From positions 186,001 through 250,000 of the forward strand of contig NZ_JAKZEU010000002.1 in NCBI RefSeq assembly GCF_024359525.1: a stretch of DNA of 64,000 bases. The letters are read 5' to 3'. Below the pieces are notes generated by a model that ran no database searches, was not told the DNA's origin, and saw only the letters and a program-made list of their open reading frames with translations. Each line of letters starts with the position of its first letter. The first letter of the stretch is position 1. This document shows, one piece after another, positions 1-8,177 of the stretch. The position numbers were made by a program, and so were the translations under genes. This DNA is from Paracoccus albicereus (lineage in GTDB: Bacteria; Pseudomonadota; Alphaproteobacteria; Rhodobacterales; Rhodobacteraceae).

Positions 1-30
1 GCGAAGCGCTTTCCGCGCTATCGTCGAGTG

Positions 31-588
31 ATGCGGATCAGCTGCGATTGCGGAACCTTCCAGGCGGAATTGACGCGGTTTCCGGACCACACGCCGGGCC
101 GTCTGGTGTGCTATTGTAGGGATTGCCAAAGCTTTCTGAACAGGCTCGGGCGGCATGACCTGCTGGACGATCACGGCGGAACCGAGGTCATCCCGGTCTA
201 CCCGTCCGAGATCTGGATCGTTTCGGGCGTCGATCAGTTGCAATGCAACCGGCTGAGTCCGAACGGGATCTATCGCTGGTCGGTGCGATGCTGCAATTCG
301 CCCATCGGGAACATGCGCGCCGGCATTCCGTGGTTCGGCATCCTTCACAACGCGTTTCACGCGGCAGACCCGAACGCACCGAAACGCTTGGGGCCTGTGC
401 GGGCGCGCATCTACGGGCGCGACGCGATCGGTCAGCCGCCCTTTCCGATCTCTCACAAGATCGGCTTTCGGGACATGCTGGCGGTTCTGCCCTTCATCCT
501 GAAGGGCAGGCTTGCAGGCAAGACCAAAGGGTCGCCGTTCACGCAGGATGATGGCATCACGCCCATCGTCGAGCCGAGGCTGCTATAG
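31..588 (+). CDS. DUF6151 / GFA-like zinc-binding protein
   Basis: Encodes about 185 residues. The N-terminus (CDCGTF, then CYCRDCQSF) and a later RCCNSP motif resemble the zinc-binding cysteine pattern of the GFA (glutathione-dependent formaldehyde-activating enzyme-like) fold. The overall sequence fits the DUF6151 family as I recall it. The substrate is unknown; an enzymatic formaldehyde role should not be assumed. ATG at 31 is preferred over the adjacent in-frame GTG at 28. The gene is convergent with tyrS, whose stop lies 12 bp downstream. The upstream neighbour is outside the window. Confidence 0.75.
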   Translation: MRISCDCGTFQAELTRFPDHTPGRLVCYCRDCQSFLNRLGRHDLLDDHGGTEVIPVYPSEIWIVSGVDQLQCNRLSPNGIYRWSVRCCNSPIGNMRAGIPWFGILHNAFHAADPNAPKRLGPVRARIYGRDAIGQPPFPISHKIGFRDMLAVLPFILKGRLAGKTKGSPFTQDDGITPIVEPRLL

Positions 589-599
589 TCGGAAAGCCT

Positions 600-1838
600 T
601 CAGCCGATCTGAACCATGCGGTGCTTCTTGCGGCCGACCGAGACCTTCATCCCGTCGCCGATCGTGGATGCGTCGATGGAATGCTGCGGATCGTTGACGG
701 ATTCGTTGTTCAGACGCAGCCCGCCTTCGGCGATCAGTCGTTTGGCCTCCTTGCCCGAAGCCGTGATTCCGGTCTGCGCCAGAAGCTGCGTGATCGAAAG
801 GGGCAGCGTACCGGCGGGGATCGTCACCACTTCCAGATCACCGCCGGTGCCGCCCTGCTCGAACACCTCGCGCGCGGTGGCCTCGGCGCTGGCGGCGGCC
901 TCGGCACCGTGCAGCAGTGCGGTGACCTCGTTGGCCAGCCGCACCTTCGCCTCGTTGATCTCGGAGCCTTGCAGCGCCCCCAGCCGGTCGCATTCCTCGA
1001 CCGGCAGCTCGGTATAAAGTTTCAGGAACCGGCCGACATCGGCGTCGGTCGTGTTGCGCCAGAACTGCCAGAATTCGTAGGGCGACAGCATGTCGCCGTT
1101 CAACCAGACCGCGCCGCCCTGCGACTTGCCCATCTTGCGCCCGTCGCTGGTGGTGAGCAGGGGCGAGGTCAGGCCCCAGATCTCGCGGTCCAGCACCCGG
1201 CGGGTCAGGTCGATCCCGTTGACGATGTTGCCCCATTGATCGCTGCCGCCCATCTGCAGCCGGCAATCGTAGCGGCGGTAGAGTTCCAGAAAGTCGTAGG
1301 CCTGCAGGATCATGTAGTTGAATTCGAGGAAGGACAGCGACTGTTCACGATCCAGCCGGGACTTCACCGATTCGAAGGACAGCATCCGGTTGACGCTGAA
1401 ATGCCGTCCGACATCGCGCAGGAAGTCGAGGTAGTTCAGCCCGTCCAGCCATTCGGCGTTGTTGAGCATCAGCGCGCGCTGATCGCCGTAATCGAGATAG
1501 CGCGCGAAGACCTGCTGCATCCCGTCGATATTGGCCTGGATCTGGTCTGGACCCAGCAGCGGCCGTTCATCGGCACGAAAGCTGGGATCGCCTACCTTCG
1601 TCGTGCCGCCGCCCATCAGCGTGATCGGGCGGTTGCCGGTCTTTTGAAACCAGCGCAGCATCATCACGTTCAGCAGATGACCGACATGCAGGCTCGCTGC
1701 CGTCGCGTCATAGCCGATATAGGCAGTGACGGGACCCTCGCTTAGCGCATCGTCCAGCGCCTGATAATCGGTGCAGTCGGCCAGAAAGCCGCGCTCGATC
1801 ATGATGCGCATGAAATCGGATTTGGCGTGGTAGGTCAT
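600..1838 (-). CDS. tyrS: Tyrosyl-tRNA synthetase
   Basis: Cytoplasmic class I aminoacyl-tRNA synthetase that charges tRNA-Tyr. The 412-residue protein has the HIGH-type motif HVGH at residues 51-54 and the KMSKS-type motif KMGKS at 235-239. The tyrosine-pocket sequence GGSDQWGN lies between them. The last 70 or so residues form an S4-like RNA-binding domain. Length and domain order match bacterial TyrS. It is divergent from anmK with only about 58 bp between the two starts, so both promoters must lie in that short gap or overlap the coding ends. Confidence 0.97.
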   Translation of the reverse strand: MTYHAKSDFMRIMIERGFLADCTDYQALDDALSEGPVTAYIGYDATAASLHVGHLLNVMMLRWFQKTGNRPITLMGGGTTKVGDPSFRADERPLLGPDQIQANIDGMQQVFARYLDYGDQRALMLNNAEWLDGLNYLDFLRDVGRHFSVNRMLSFESVKSRLDREQSLSFLEFNYMILQAYDFLELYRRYDCRLQMGGSDQWGNIVNGIDLTRRVLDREIWGLTSPLLTTSDGRKMGKSQGGAVWLNGDMLSPYEFWQFWRNTTDADVGRFLKLYTELPVEECDRLGALQGSEINEAKVRLANEVTALLHGAEAAASAEATAREVFEQGGTGGDLEVVTIPAGTLPLSITQLLAQTGITASGKEAKRLIAEGGLRLNNESVNDPQHSIDASTIGDGMKVSVGRKKHRMVQIG

Positions 1839-1896
1839 CGGGCTTTTTCCTTGTCAACGCTGCGGATATACCGCCGGCATGGACAAAGGAAAAGCG

Positions 1897-3006
1897 ATGA
1901 TCCGGGCGCTCGGGATGATGTCGGGCACCTCGCTCGACGGGGTGGATGCGGCGCTGATCGAGACCGACGGCGTTCGCATCGGCGGATTTGGACGGTCCGC
2001 CTATCGTGCCTATTCCGGCAACGAGGCGGCGGTGCTGCACGCGGCACGCGGGCGCTGGCCGGGCGAGCCGGGCGTGGCCGAGGCGGCCGAGATCACGCGC
2101 GCGGGCCATGCCGACCTGGCGAAAGCCTTTCCCGAGGCGGAGGTCGTCGGGTTTCATGGCCAGACCTTCGCGCATGAGCCGCGCGGGCGGGGCACGCATC
2201 AGGCGGGCGATGGGGCGCATCTGGCGCGCGATCTGGATCGTCCGGTCGTGTGGGATTTTCGCAGCGAAGATGTCCGGCAGGGCGGCGAGGGCGCGCCACT
2301 GGCGCCTTTCTTCCACTGGGCCTGCGCGGATTGGGCCGCAGGGCAGAGGCTGCTGCCGCGCGCGCCGGTCGCGTTCCTGAACCTTGGCGGCGTCGGAAAT
2401 GTCAGCTGGGTCGATCCGACGGCAGAGGCACCCGAGGCTGAGGGCGCTTGCCTGGCTTTCGATACCGGGCCGGCGAACGCGCCGCTGGATGATCTGATGC
2501 GGACGCGGCGTGACGTGGCACGGGACGAAGGTGGCGCCTTGGCGCGGCAGGGCCATGCTGATGCGGGGGTGGTCGAGCAATTCCTGCAACATCGATTCTT
2601 CGAAAGAAAACCGCCGAAGTCATTGGACCGGGACGAGTTTTCCGATCTGCCCCGCATGGTGGCGGGGCTGTCCGACGCTGACGCCGCGGCGACCTTGGTG
2701 GCGGTCATCGCAGGCTCGGTCGCGGCGGGGATCCGCTGGTTGCCGGCACCGCCCGAAACAGTACTGGTCTGCGGTGGCGGGCGGTCGAATCCGGCGATCA
2801 TGGAGGCGCTGACGGCGACGTTGCCTTGTGAAGTCCAGCCGGTCGAGGCGGTCGGGCTGGACGGTGACATGCTGGAGGCGCAGGCGTTCGGATGGCTTGC
2901 GGTCCGTGTTCTCAATGGCTTGCCGACGTCGGGGCCGAGCACGACCGGGGCGCCTGGGCCGGTTTGTGGCGGGCGGATCAGCCATCCGCGAGGGCTTTCA
3001 CGATAG
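1897..3006 (+). CDS. anmK: Anhydro-N-acetylmuramic acid kinase
   Basis: Phosphorylates and opens 1,6-anhydro-N-acetylmuramic acid to MurNAc-6-phosphate during cell-wall recycling. The N-terminal [19 protein letters not shown] stretch is the AnmK hallmark, followed by GFHGQT, LGGVGN and AFDTGP motifs and a C-terminal VCGGGRSNP motif. ATG at 1897 is chosen because AAAGGA at 1885-1890 sits 6 nt upstream. An in-frame ATG at 1879 would add six residues but would put this Shine-Dalgarno sequence inside the gene. The resulting 369 residues is the usual family length. Confidence 0.95.
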   Translation: MIRALGMMSGTSLDGVDAALIETDGVRIGGFGRSAYRAYSGNEAAVLHAARGRWPGEPGVAEAAEITRAGHADLAKAFPEAEVVGFHGQTFAHEPRGRGTHQAGDGAHLARDLDRPVVWDFRSEDVRQGGEGAPLAPFFHWACADWAAGQRLLPRAPVAFLNLGGVGNVSWVDPTAEAPEAEGACLAFDTGPANAPLDDLMRTRRDVARDEGGALARQGHADAGVVEQFLQHRFFERKPPKSLDRDEFSDLPRMVAGLSDADAAATLVAVIAGSVAAGIRWLPAPPETVLVCGGGRSNPAIMEALTATLPCEVQPVEAVGLDGDMLEAQAFGWLAVRVLNGLPTSGPSTTGAPGPVCGGRISHPRGLSR

Positions 3007-3101
3007 GCGCGGGAAATCCGCGATCCGCCCTTGACGCGCCCTGACCCCTCCCGTAAATCCGCCCTCACCCCGGCGGGCGATCAGCCGGGGAAGGTGAGTG
3101 T

Positions 3102-3178
3102 GCGGTTGTAGCTCAGTTGGTTAGAGTACCGGCCTGTCACGCCGGGGGTCGCGGGTTCGAGCCCCGTCAACCGCGCCA
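3102..3178 (+). tRNA. tRNA-Asp(GTC), copy 1
   Basis: A 77-nt cloverleaf: acceptor GCGGUUG pairs with CAACCGC, then discriminator G and an encoded CCA. The anticodon loop CUGUCAC gives anticodon GUC. The T arm is GCGGGUUCGAGCCCCGU. Copy 2 starts 118 bp downstream. Confidence 0.97.
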
Positions 3179-3219
3179 CCACCCTTCGCCCCGATCCCTT
3201 GCGGATCAGACAGACATGC

Positions 3220-3296
3220 GCGGTTGTAGCTCAGTTGGTTAGAGTACCGGCCTGTCACGCCGGGGGTCGCGGGTTCGAGCCCCGTCAACCGCGCCA
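3220..3296 (+). tRNA. tRNA-Asp(GTC), copy 2
   Basis: Identical over all 77 nt to the copy at 3102-3178, including the encoded CCA. The spacer between the copies is 41 bp. The two genes are probably co-transcribed. Identity over the whole gene with an unrelated spacer fits tandem duplication followed by gene conversion, or strong selection. Confidence 0.97.
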
Positions 3297-3417
3297 CTGT
3301 CCCGTTCCCTTCGTTCAGCTTCGTTAACGGCAACGCCAGCGTACGGTGGGGCGCAACAGCGCAACACCTTTCGCCGCGTTTCGGCCCGCAATTGCTGGGT
3401 CTGGTGCTGTGACATCC

Positions 3418-3461
3418 GTACACCGGGCGTACACAGGCTGTACACACCCTGTACACAGGCT
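3418..3461 (+). repeat. Four 11-bp direct repeats with GTACAC core
   Basis: Four consecutive 11-bp units: GTACACCGGGC, GTACACAGGCT, GTACACACCCT and GTACACAGGCT. The first six bases are invariant, and the second and fourth units are identical. A period of 11 bp places each core on about the same DNA face. The array lies in the 290-bp gene-free stretch between the second tRNA-Asp and the DUF1203 gene. Confidence 0.8.
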
Positions 3462-3492
3462 GCGGGCGTGCGGTTAGGGGATCGTTAAGATC

Positions 3493-3540
3493 TCCCGGCT
3501 GGCGCCGGGATGCCTCCGGCGGGGATATTTCCTGACGGAT
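3493..3540 (+). repeat. Intergenic hairpin element ending in GGGATATTT
   Basis: A hairpin TCCCGGC/GCCGGGA (3493-3499 with 3504-3510, loop TGGC) is followed by a GC-rich link and GGGATATTT at 3522-3530. The same architecture occurs at 47361-47397. I recall similar 'CCTCCGGCGGGGATATTT' sequences as common in intergenic regions of Rhodobacteraceae; copy number in this genome cannot be judged from one window. Confidence 0.55.
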
Positions 3541-3586
3541 GAGGGCGTTAAGGCCTGCTCGCAGGTGTTGCGCGCGTCTGCGCCCG

Positions 3587-4051
3587 TCAGGCGCGTTCCA
3601 CCCGGCACTGAAAGCAGTTGTTGCTGGCCGAGCGGATGTGGATGAAGGCGATCCTGTCGTCCTGGAAAAGCGCTTCGCACCGCGCGGGAATGTCCGAGGT
3701 CGCCACCACGGAGCCCGTGCCGTACAGGATCCGCTCATCCGCCGTATAGCCGCGCACGATGTAACTGGGTGCGGTGAGCATCCTGGTCGGAAATCCTGGA
3801 CCGCCGGGCACGCACTCGGCGGCGCAGAGGAAGATCGGTCCGGTTTCGGTATAGGGGTTGAGGCCGCAGAAGGGCCGATGGGCCGCGATAAGGTAGGGTT
3901 GGCCTTCGGGGACCTGCGCAAGACAATGTCGGCAGGGCGTAGCGATTCCGTCAGAGGCCCCAATACGCTCGGGCGGCAAGCCGTAAGCATCGGGGCCATC
4001 GCGCAGGGCGCGGGCAGTTCCGGTCGGGATCGGCAGGAAGGTCAGTGCCAT
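3587..4051 (-). CDS. DUF1203 domain-containing protein
   Basis: A 154-residue protein that matches the DUF1203 family in length and in features such as CRHC at residues 40-43, an RPFCGLNPYTETGPIFLC segment and a C-terminal NNCFQCRVER. The conserved cysteines suggest metal or redox involvement, but no function is established. The start is ATG at 4051. A longer in-frame reading upstream is the shadow of proA on the other strand. The gene is divergent from proA, with 99 bp between starts. Confidence 0.85.
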   Translation of the reverse strand: MALTFLPIPTGTARALRDGPDAYGLPPERIGASDGIATPCRHCLAQVPEGQPYLIAAHRPFCGLNPYTETGPIFLCAAECVPGGPGFPTRMLTAPSYIVRGYTADERILYGTGSVVATSDIPARCEALFQDDRIAFIHIRSASNNCFQCRVERA

Positions 4052-4150
4052 TTCGGGACTCCTGTTTTTAATCTCGGCTGTGTATGAGGAGGTCCGGCTG
4101 CGCGCGGGCAGGCAAAACGGGCGCGGCATCCGACAATCGGAGAGACGGCG

Positions 4151-5419
4151 ATGGACGACAGGTCTGACAGGGGCGAAGCACAGGCGTTGATCGAGCGCAT
4201 GGGCGAAGCGGCGCGCAAGGCGGCCGAGGTGCTGCGCGAGGCGAGCGCGGAACGCAAGCACGCGGCGCTGGATGCGGCGGCTGATGCGGTGGCGCAGTCG
4301 ATGCCAAAGATCCTGGAAGCCAACGAGCAAGACCTGCAATTCGGTCGCGACAAGGGGCTGAGCGATGCGATGACCGACCGGCTGCGGCTGGACAAGGACC
4401 GTATCGGGGCCATCGCCGAAGGGCTGCGCACGGTCGGCGGTCAGCCCGATCCGATCGGGGCGGTGATCGCCGAATGGGACCGGCCGAACGGACTGCGCAT
4501 CCAGAGGGTGCGGACACCGATCGGCGTGCTGGGCGTGATCTATGAAAGCCGTCCGAACGTCACGGCGGATGCCGGGGCGCTGGCGCTGAAATCGGGCAAT
4601 GCCGTGATCCTGCGCGGGGGCTCGGAAAGCCTGCACTCATCGGCCGCGATCCATGCCTGCATGGTGGCGGGGCTGCGCGAGGCCGGTCTGCCCGAAGACG
4701 CGATCCAGCTTGTCCCCACGCGCGACCGGGCCGCGGTCAGCGCGATGCTGCAGGCGCAGGGGCTGATCGACGTCATCATTCCGCGCGGCGGCAAGGGTCT
4801 GGTGGGGCTGGTCCAGCGAGAGGCGCGGGTGCCGGTCTTCGCGCATCTGGAGGGCATCTGTCACGTCTATGTCGACGGAGAGGCTGCGCCCGAAATGGCG
4901 CGGCGGATCGTCGTCAATGCGAAGACCCGTCGGACCGGAATCTGCGGTGCCGCCGAGTGCGTGTTGATCGACGAAGCCTATGGCGATGCCGAGGCGCTGA
5001 TCGCGGCGCTGGTCGCAGCCGGCGTCGAGGTCCGGGCCGACGGCGATCTGGCGAAGCTGCCGGGAACGGTAACGGCCGGGGCCGATGATTTCGGGCACGA
5101 GTTTCTGGACATGGTCATCGCCGCGCGCCGCGTGGACGGCGTCGAGGGGGCGATCGAGCATATCCGCCGCTATGGCAGCCAGCACACCGAGGCCATCGTG
5201 ACGGCCAACGATGCGACGGCGAAGCGGTTCTTCCAGGGGCTGGACAGTGCGATCCTTCTGCACAACGCCTCGACCCAGTTCGCCGATGGCGGCGAGTTCG
5301 GCATGGGCGCCGAGATCGGAATCGCGACCGGCAAGCTGCATGCTCGCGGCCCGGTGGGCGCCGAGCAGCTGACCAGCTTCAAGTATCTGGTGACGGGCGA
5401 CGGGACGTTGCGGCCGTAG
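4151..5419 (+). CDS. proA: Gamma-glutamyl phosphate reductase
   Basis: Second step of proline synthesis: NADPH-dependent reduction of gamma-glutamyl phosphate to glutamate semialdehyde. The 422-residue protein has the aldehyde-dehydrogenase-like fold, with [26 protein letters not shown], and the catalytic-Cys region [26 protein letters not shown] precedes the ATG. In relatives I recall, proA follows obgE and proB. Here it follows a divergent DUF1203 gene and no proB is in the window, so it seems separated from its usual partners. Confidence 0.97.
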   Translation: MDDRSDRGEAQALIERMGEAARKAAEVLREASAERKHAALDAAADAVAQSMPKILEANEQDLQFGRDKGLSDAMTDRLRLDKDRIGAIAEGLRTVGGQPDPIGAVIAEWDRPNGLRIQRVRTPIGVLGVIYESRPNVTADAGALALKSGNAVILRGGSESLHSSAAIHACMVAGLREAGLPEDAIQLVPTRDRAAVSAMLQAQGLIDVIIPRGGKGLVGLVQREARVPVFAHLEGICHVYVDGEAAPEMARRIVVNAKTRRTGICGAAECVLIDEAYGDAEALIAALVAAGVEVRADGDLAKLPGTVTAGADDFGHEFLDMVIAARRVDGVEGAIEHIRRYGSQHTEAIVTANDATAKRFFQGLDSAILLHNASTQFADGGEFGMGAEIGIATGKLHARGPVGAEQLTSFKYLVTGDGTLRP

Positions 5420-5441
5420 GGGTCAGTGCCGGGGCCAGGGT

Positions 5442-6068
5442 TCAGAACGAGATTTCGGCCCCGGTTTCGTCCAGCTCCCATTGCAGGTCACGGCGCGCTT
5501 CGATGGCCGCTTCGGCCAGCAGCGGGAAATGAACCTCGGACGCGGTGGCGGCGGGCAGCATCTCGGCCCCGCCGAGCCAGGACCAGAGCGCGGTGTCGGG
5601 CTTTGTTCGTTCCGCTTCGGCCACCAGACGCCAGCGGGTCCCGGCCCGGCAGACGAGGACCCGCCCGCCCCAGGGCATCGCGCTTTCCATGCACATCAGG
5701 CCCAGAAGGACCATCCGCACGTCAGTGCGGGGATGATCGCCGGCGCTGTCGAGCTGAACCTTGAGCCGACCGGTCGACGACAGGCCGTGGACCAGCCGCT
5801 CGAATTCCGCGTGGGCGACACGCTGGCCGCCCGGTGCCTGTCCGAAGGCGACGCGGAAGGACTGGATGCGCGAGCGGGCTGCGGCGATGGATTCAGAGAT
5901 CAGCTGCATCTCGTCGGATTTGGCGATGCCCGGAAAGGCGCCCGACATCTGCAGAAGCTCGACCCCGTTGCCGATCGCGCCGAGCGGAGAGACGAGGTCG
6001 TGGCACAGGCGCGAGCCGACCAGCGAGGCCAACGCCCCGGGGGTGATCCGCGTGGACTGGTCATTCAT
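5442..6068 (-). CDS. chpT: ChpT-type histidine phosphotransferase
   Basis: A 208-residue protein with the dimerisation-helix motif SRLCHDLVSPLGAIGNG, in which H23 would be the phospho-accepting histidine, followed by a degenerate ATPase-like C-terminal domain. In alphaproteobacteria ChpT relays phosphate from the CckA kinase to CtrA and CpdR, controlling cell cycle, motility or gene-transfer-agent functions. The relay role here is inferred from the family. It is convergent with proA (22 bp apart) and divergent from the DUF3553 gene. Confidence 0.9.
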   Translation of the reverse strand: MNDQSTRITPGALASLVGSRLCHDLVSPLGAIGNGVELLQMSGAFPGIAKSDEMQLISESIAAARSRIQSFRVAFGQAPGGQRVAHAEFERLVHGLSSTGRLKVQLDSAGDHPRTDVRMVLLGLMCMESAMPWGGRVLVCRAGTRWRLVAEAERTKPDTALWSWLGGAEMLPAATASEVHFPLLAEAAIEARRDLQWELDETGAEISF

Positions 6069-6123
6069 TCAAGACTACCTTTTACTGAAACGGTGAAACA
6101 TCTGCTGGACCGACGAGGCGCCG

Positions 6124-6303
6124 ATGAACGAAATCCTTGAGCCAGGCATGATCGTGCGCCATCCCGGCGCGCCGGACTGGGGTGACGGGCAGGTCCAGTC
6201 GCGGATCGGCGACCGCATCACCGTCAATTTTGCCCATGCCGGAAAACAGGTCATCGACGGCCGGCGGGTCGTGCTGGAAATCCTCGATCCCGGCGATGGC
6301 TAG
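6124..6303 (+). CDS. DUF3553 small protein
   Basis: A 59-residue protein starting MNEILEPGMIVRHPGAP, with WGDGQVQSR and a C-terminal VVLEILDPGDG. It matches the DUF3553 family, which has a small beta-barrel (SH3/CarD-like) appearance as in the tails of some UvrD-type helicases. A free-standing copy next to chpT is a familiar arrangement in this family of bacteria as I recall it. Function is unknown. Confidence 0.8.
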   Translation: MNEILEPGMIVRHPGAPDWGDGQVQSRIGDRITVNFAHAGKQVIDGRRVVLEILDPGDG

Positions 6304-6486
6304 CGCACCGACCTTGGCTCGGCAGCGGGCGCATAACGGTTGCAAGCGCGGATCTCATGCGAACTTGATGCAACCTTTAAGCGAGTTTAACAACCCGTCC
6401 TCGCGAATTCTGCTGACCCGTCGCATGGTTGCATCGCCGGGCGGCTGAGCCTACATGGCGACACCCGAGGTGCATCCGCAGGTCGC

Positions 6487-7269
6487 ATGAAACCGGATCC
6501 GTCCTATTTCGACATCAGGATCGCCACCAGCGAGATCGATCTGCTGGCGGCGCAGCGCCTGCGCTATCGCGTCTTCGTCGAAGAGCTGGGCGGCGACGGA
6601 CCGATGGTCGATCACGACCGCCGGCTGGAGATCGACGAGTTCGATCCGGTGGTTGATCATCTATGCCTGATCGACACCCGCCGCTCGAAAGAGGCGCTGG
6701 ATCATGTCGTGGGTGTCTATCGTCTGCTTCCGGGGCGGCGCGCGGCAGAGTTCGGGCGCTTCTATTGTGATGCCGAATACGATCTGACGGTGTTGCGCCA
6801 TTCCGGCCGCAAGCTGCTGGAGCTGGGGCGGTCCTGCGTCGATCCCGAATTCCGCGGCGGGTCGGGGATGTTCCTGTTGTGGAACGCGCTGTCGGAATAC
6901 GTGCTGGAACTGGGCGTCGAAGTCCTGTTCGGCGTGGCGAGTTTCCATGGCACCGATATCCCGTCGCTCGCGCCGTCGCTGTCCTGGTTGCACCAGCACC
7001 ATCTGGCGCCGCCCGCCCTGCGGCCCGTCGCGCGGCCCGAAGGCTATCAGAGCATGGACCTGATCCCGGCGGAGAGGCTGGACCGGCGCGAGGCGATCGT
7101 GGGCATGCCCGCCCTGATCAAGGCCTATCTGCGTCTGGGCGGTCAGGTGGGCGAGGGCGCTTATCTGGACCGCACCTTCAACACGACCGACGTGTTTCTG
7201 CTGATGGACACGGCGGCGATGTCGAAGCGGCACCGGGAATTCTATACCTCGCGGTGGGAAAACACGTGA
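6487..7269 (+). CDS. olsB: L-ornithine N-alpha-acyltransferase (OlsB)
   Basis: A 260-residue GNAT-like acyltransferase of the OlsB/hemolysin-like family. It is expected to transfer a 3-hydroxyacyl chain from acyl carrier protein to ornithine, making lyso-ornithine lipid. Supporting sequence: LRYRVFVEELGGDGP near the start, GVYRLLP, the acyl-donor segment ELGRSCVDPEFRGGSGM, and a C-terminal FNTTDVFLL. Its stop overlaps the olsA start by 4 nt (GTGA), so the two are translationally coupled, which strongly supports the olsBA assignment. Confidence 0.9.
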   Translation: MKPDPSYFDIRIATSEIDLLAAQRLRYRVFVEELGGDGPMVDHDRRLEIDEFDPVVDHLCLIDTRRSKEALDHVVGVYRLLPGRRAAEFGRFYCDAEYDLTVLRHSGRKLLELGRSCVDPEFRGGSGMFLLWNALSEYVLELGVEVLFGVASFHGTDIPSLAPSLSWLHQHHLAPPALRPVARPEGYQSMDLIPAERLDRREAIVGMPALIKAYLRLGGQVGEGAYLDRTFNTTDVFLLMDTAAMSKRHREFYTSRWENT

Positions 7270-8120
7270 GTGATGCGGGCCGCGGCCCGGCGACCTGGCG
7301 CGGCGAGGCGCCGCCGGTCCTGCGGCGGCCCGAAGGCCTTGGCGGCTGGTGGCGCGTGATCCGGCGCGGGGTGCCGGCGGTGCTGGTGCTTCTGCTGGGC
7401 GTGATCCTGATCCTGCCCCTTCGCGGGATCGAACGGCTGTTTCACGGGCGTCGCAGGCCGTGGACCGGGCCTCACGTTCAGGGCGTCTGCCGTCTGGTGC
7501 TGGCCTGTCTGGGCATCGGCTGGCGACGTGAGGGCGAAGCGCTGCCCGGTCCCGGCGCGCTGGTCGCGAACCATTCGAGCTGGCTCGACATTCTGGTCCT
7601 GAACGCGGCGCTGCCGGTGTTCTTCGTCAGCAAGGCCGAAGTCCGCGGCTGGCCCGGCATCAACATCCTGACCGCGGTGACGGACACGCATTTCGTCGTG
7701 CGCGACCCCAGGCTGGCACGCGCACAGGCGGTGGAATTCGCGGATCGGGTGCGGGCGGGTCACAAGCTGCTGTTCTTTCCCGAGGGCACGTCGAGCGACG
7801 GGCGCCGGGTGCTTCCCTTCAAGCCGACGCTGTTTCAGGGATTCCTGGATCAGGGATTGCCGGACGGGCTGTCGATCCAGCCGGTGACCGCGATCTATCG
7901 GGCGCCCGAGGGCGAAGACCCGCGCTTCTACGGCTGGTGGGCCGACATGGATCTGGGGCCGCATCTGTTGCAGGTGCTGTCCGCAAGGCGGCAGGGCAGC
8001 GCGACGGTCGTGCTGCATCGGCCGATCCCGGTCGCGGGCGAGACTCGCAAGAGCCTGTCTGGCAGGGCAGAGGCGGCGGTGCGCGACGCCCTGCCGTCGA
8101 TGCCGCACGATCTGGGTTGA
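7266..8120 (+). CDS. olsA: Lyso-ornithine lipid O-acyltransferase / PlsC-type acyltransferase (OlsA)
   Basis: A 284-residue 1-acylglycerol-3-phosphate acyltransferase-type protein. A hydrophobic anchor (AVLVLLLGVILILPL, about residues 40-55) is followed by the HX4D motif in NHSSWLD (H103, D108) and by FPEGT at 171-175. It would add the second acyl chain to lyso-ornithine lipid; some OlsA proteins also act in phosphatidic acid synthesis. GTG at 7266 overlaps the olsB stop and is the chosen start. An in-frame GTG at 7254 is an alternative. Confidence 0.9.
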   Translation: MSDAGRGPATWRGEAPPVLRRPEGLGGWWRVIRRGVPAVLVLLLGVILILPLRGIERLFHGRRRPWTGPHVQGVCRLVLACLGIGWRREGEALPGPGALVANHSSWLDILVLNAALPVFFVSKAEVRGWPGINILTAVTDTHFVVRDPRLARAQAVEFADRVRAGHKLLFFPEGTSSDGRRVLPFKPTLFQGFLDQGLPDGLSIQPVTAIYRAPEGEDPRFYGWWADMDLGPHLLQVLSARRQGSATVVLHRPIPVAGETRKSLSGRAEAAVRDALPSMPHDLG

Positions 8121-8149
8121 GCGTCGCCCGGCGCCCCCATATATCGTAC
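8117..8149 (+). promoter_or_regulatory. Putative nrdJ promoter with overlapping NrdR-like box
   Basis: TTGAGC at 8117-8122 and TATATC at 8140-8145 are separated by 17 nt, forming a candidate promoter. Overlapping the -10, 8134-8149 has the ATATAT core flanked by C and G typical of NrdR boxes, matching about 10 of 16 consensus positions. NrdR boxes normally occur in pairs, and I see only one here. Confidence 0.35.
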
Positions 8150-8177
8150 AATCCCCCATCTACCCGAGGACATTGCC

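Noticed and set aside
621..1745. A 374-codon plus-strand frame across tyrS
   Set aside because: Shadow of tyrS; the product is low-complexity without motifs.
3418..3461. CRISPR-like array
   Set aside because: Units are 11 bp with no spacers and no cas genes nearby.
3102..3600. tRNA-Asp as an integrated-element attachment site
   Set aside because: Both tRNA copies are complete, no integrase is present and no fragment of the tRNA 3' end is repeated downstream.
4052..4636. In-frame extension of the DUF1203 gene into proA antisense
   Set aside because: The extension overlaps the whole start of proA and has shadow composition; the family length is met by starting at 4051.
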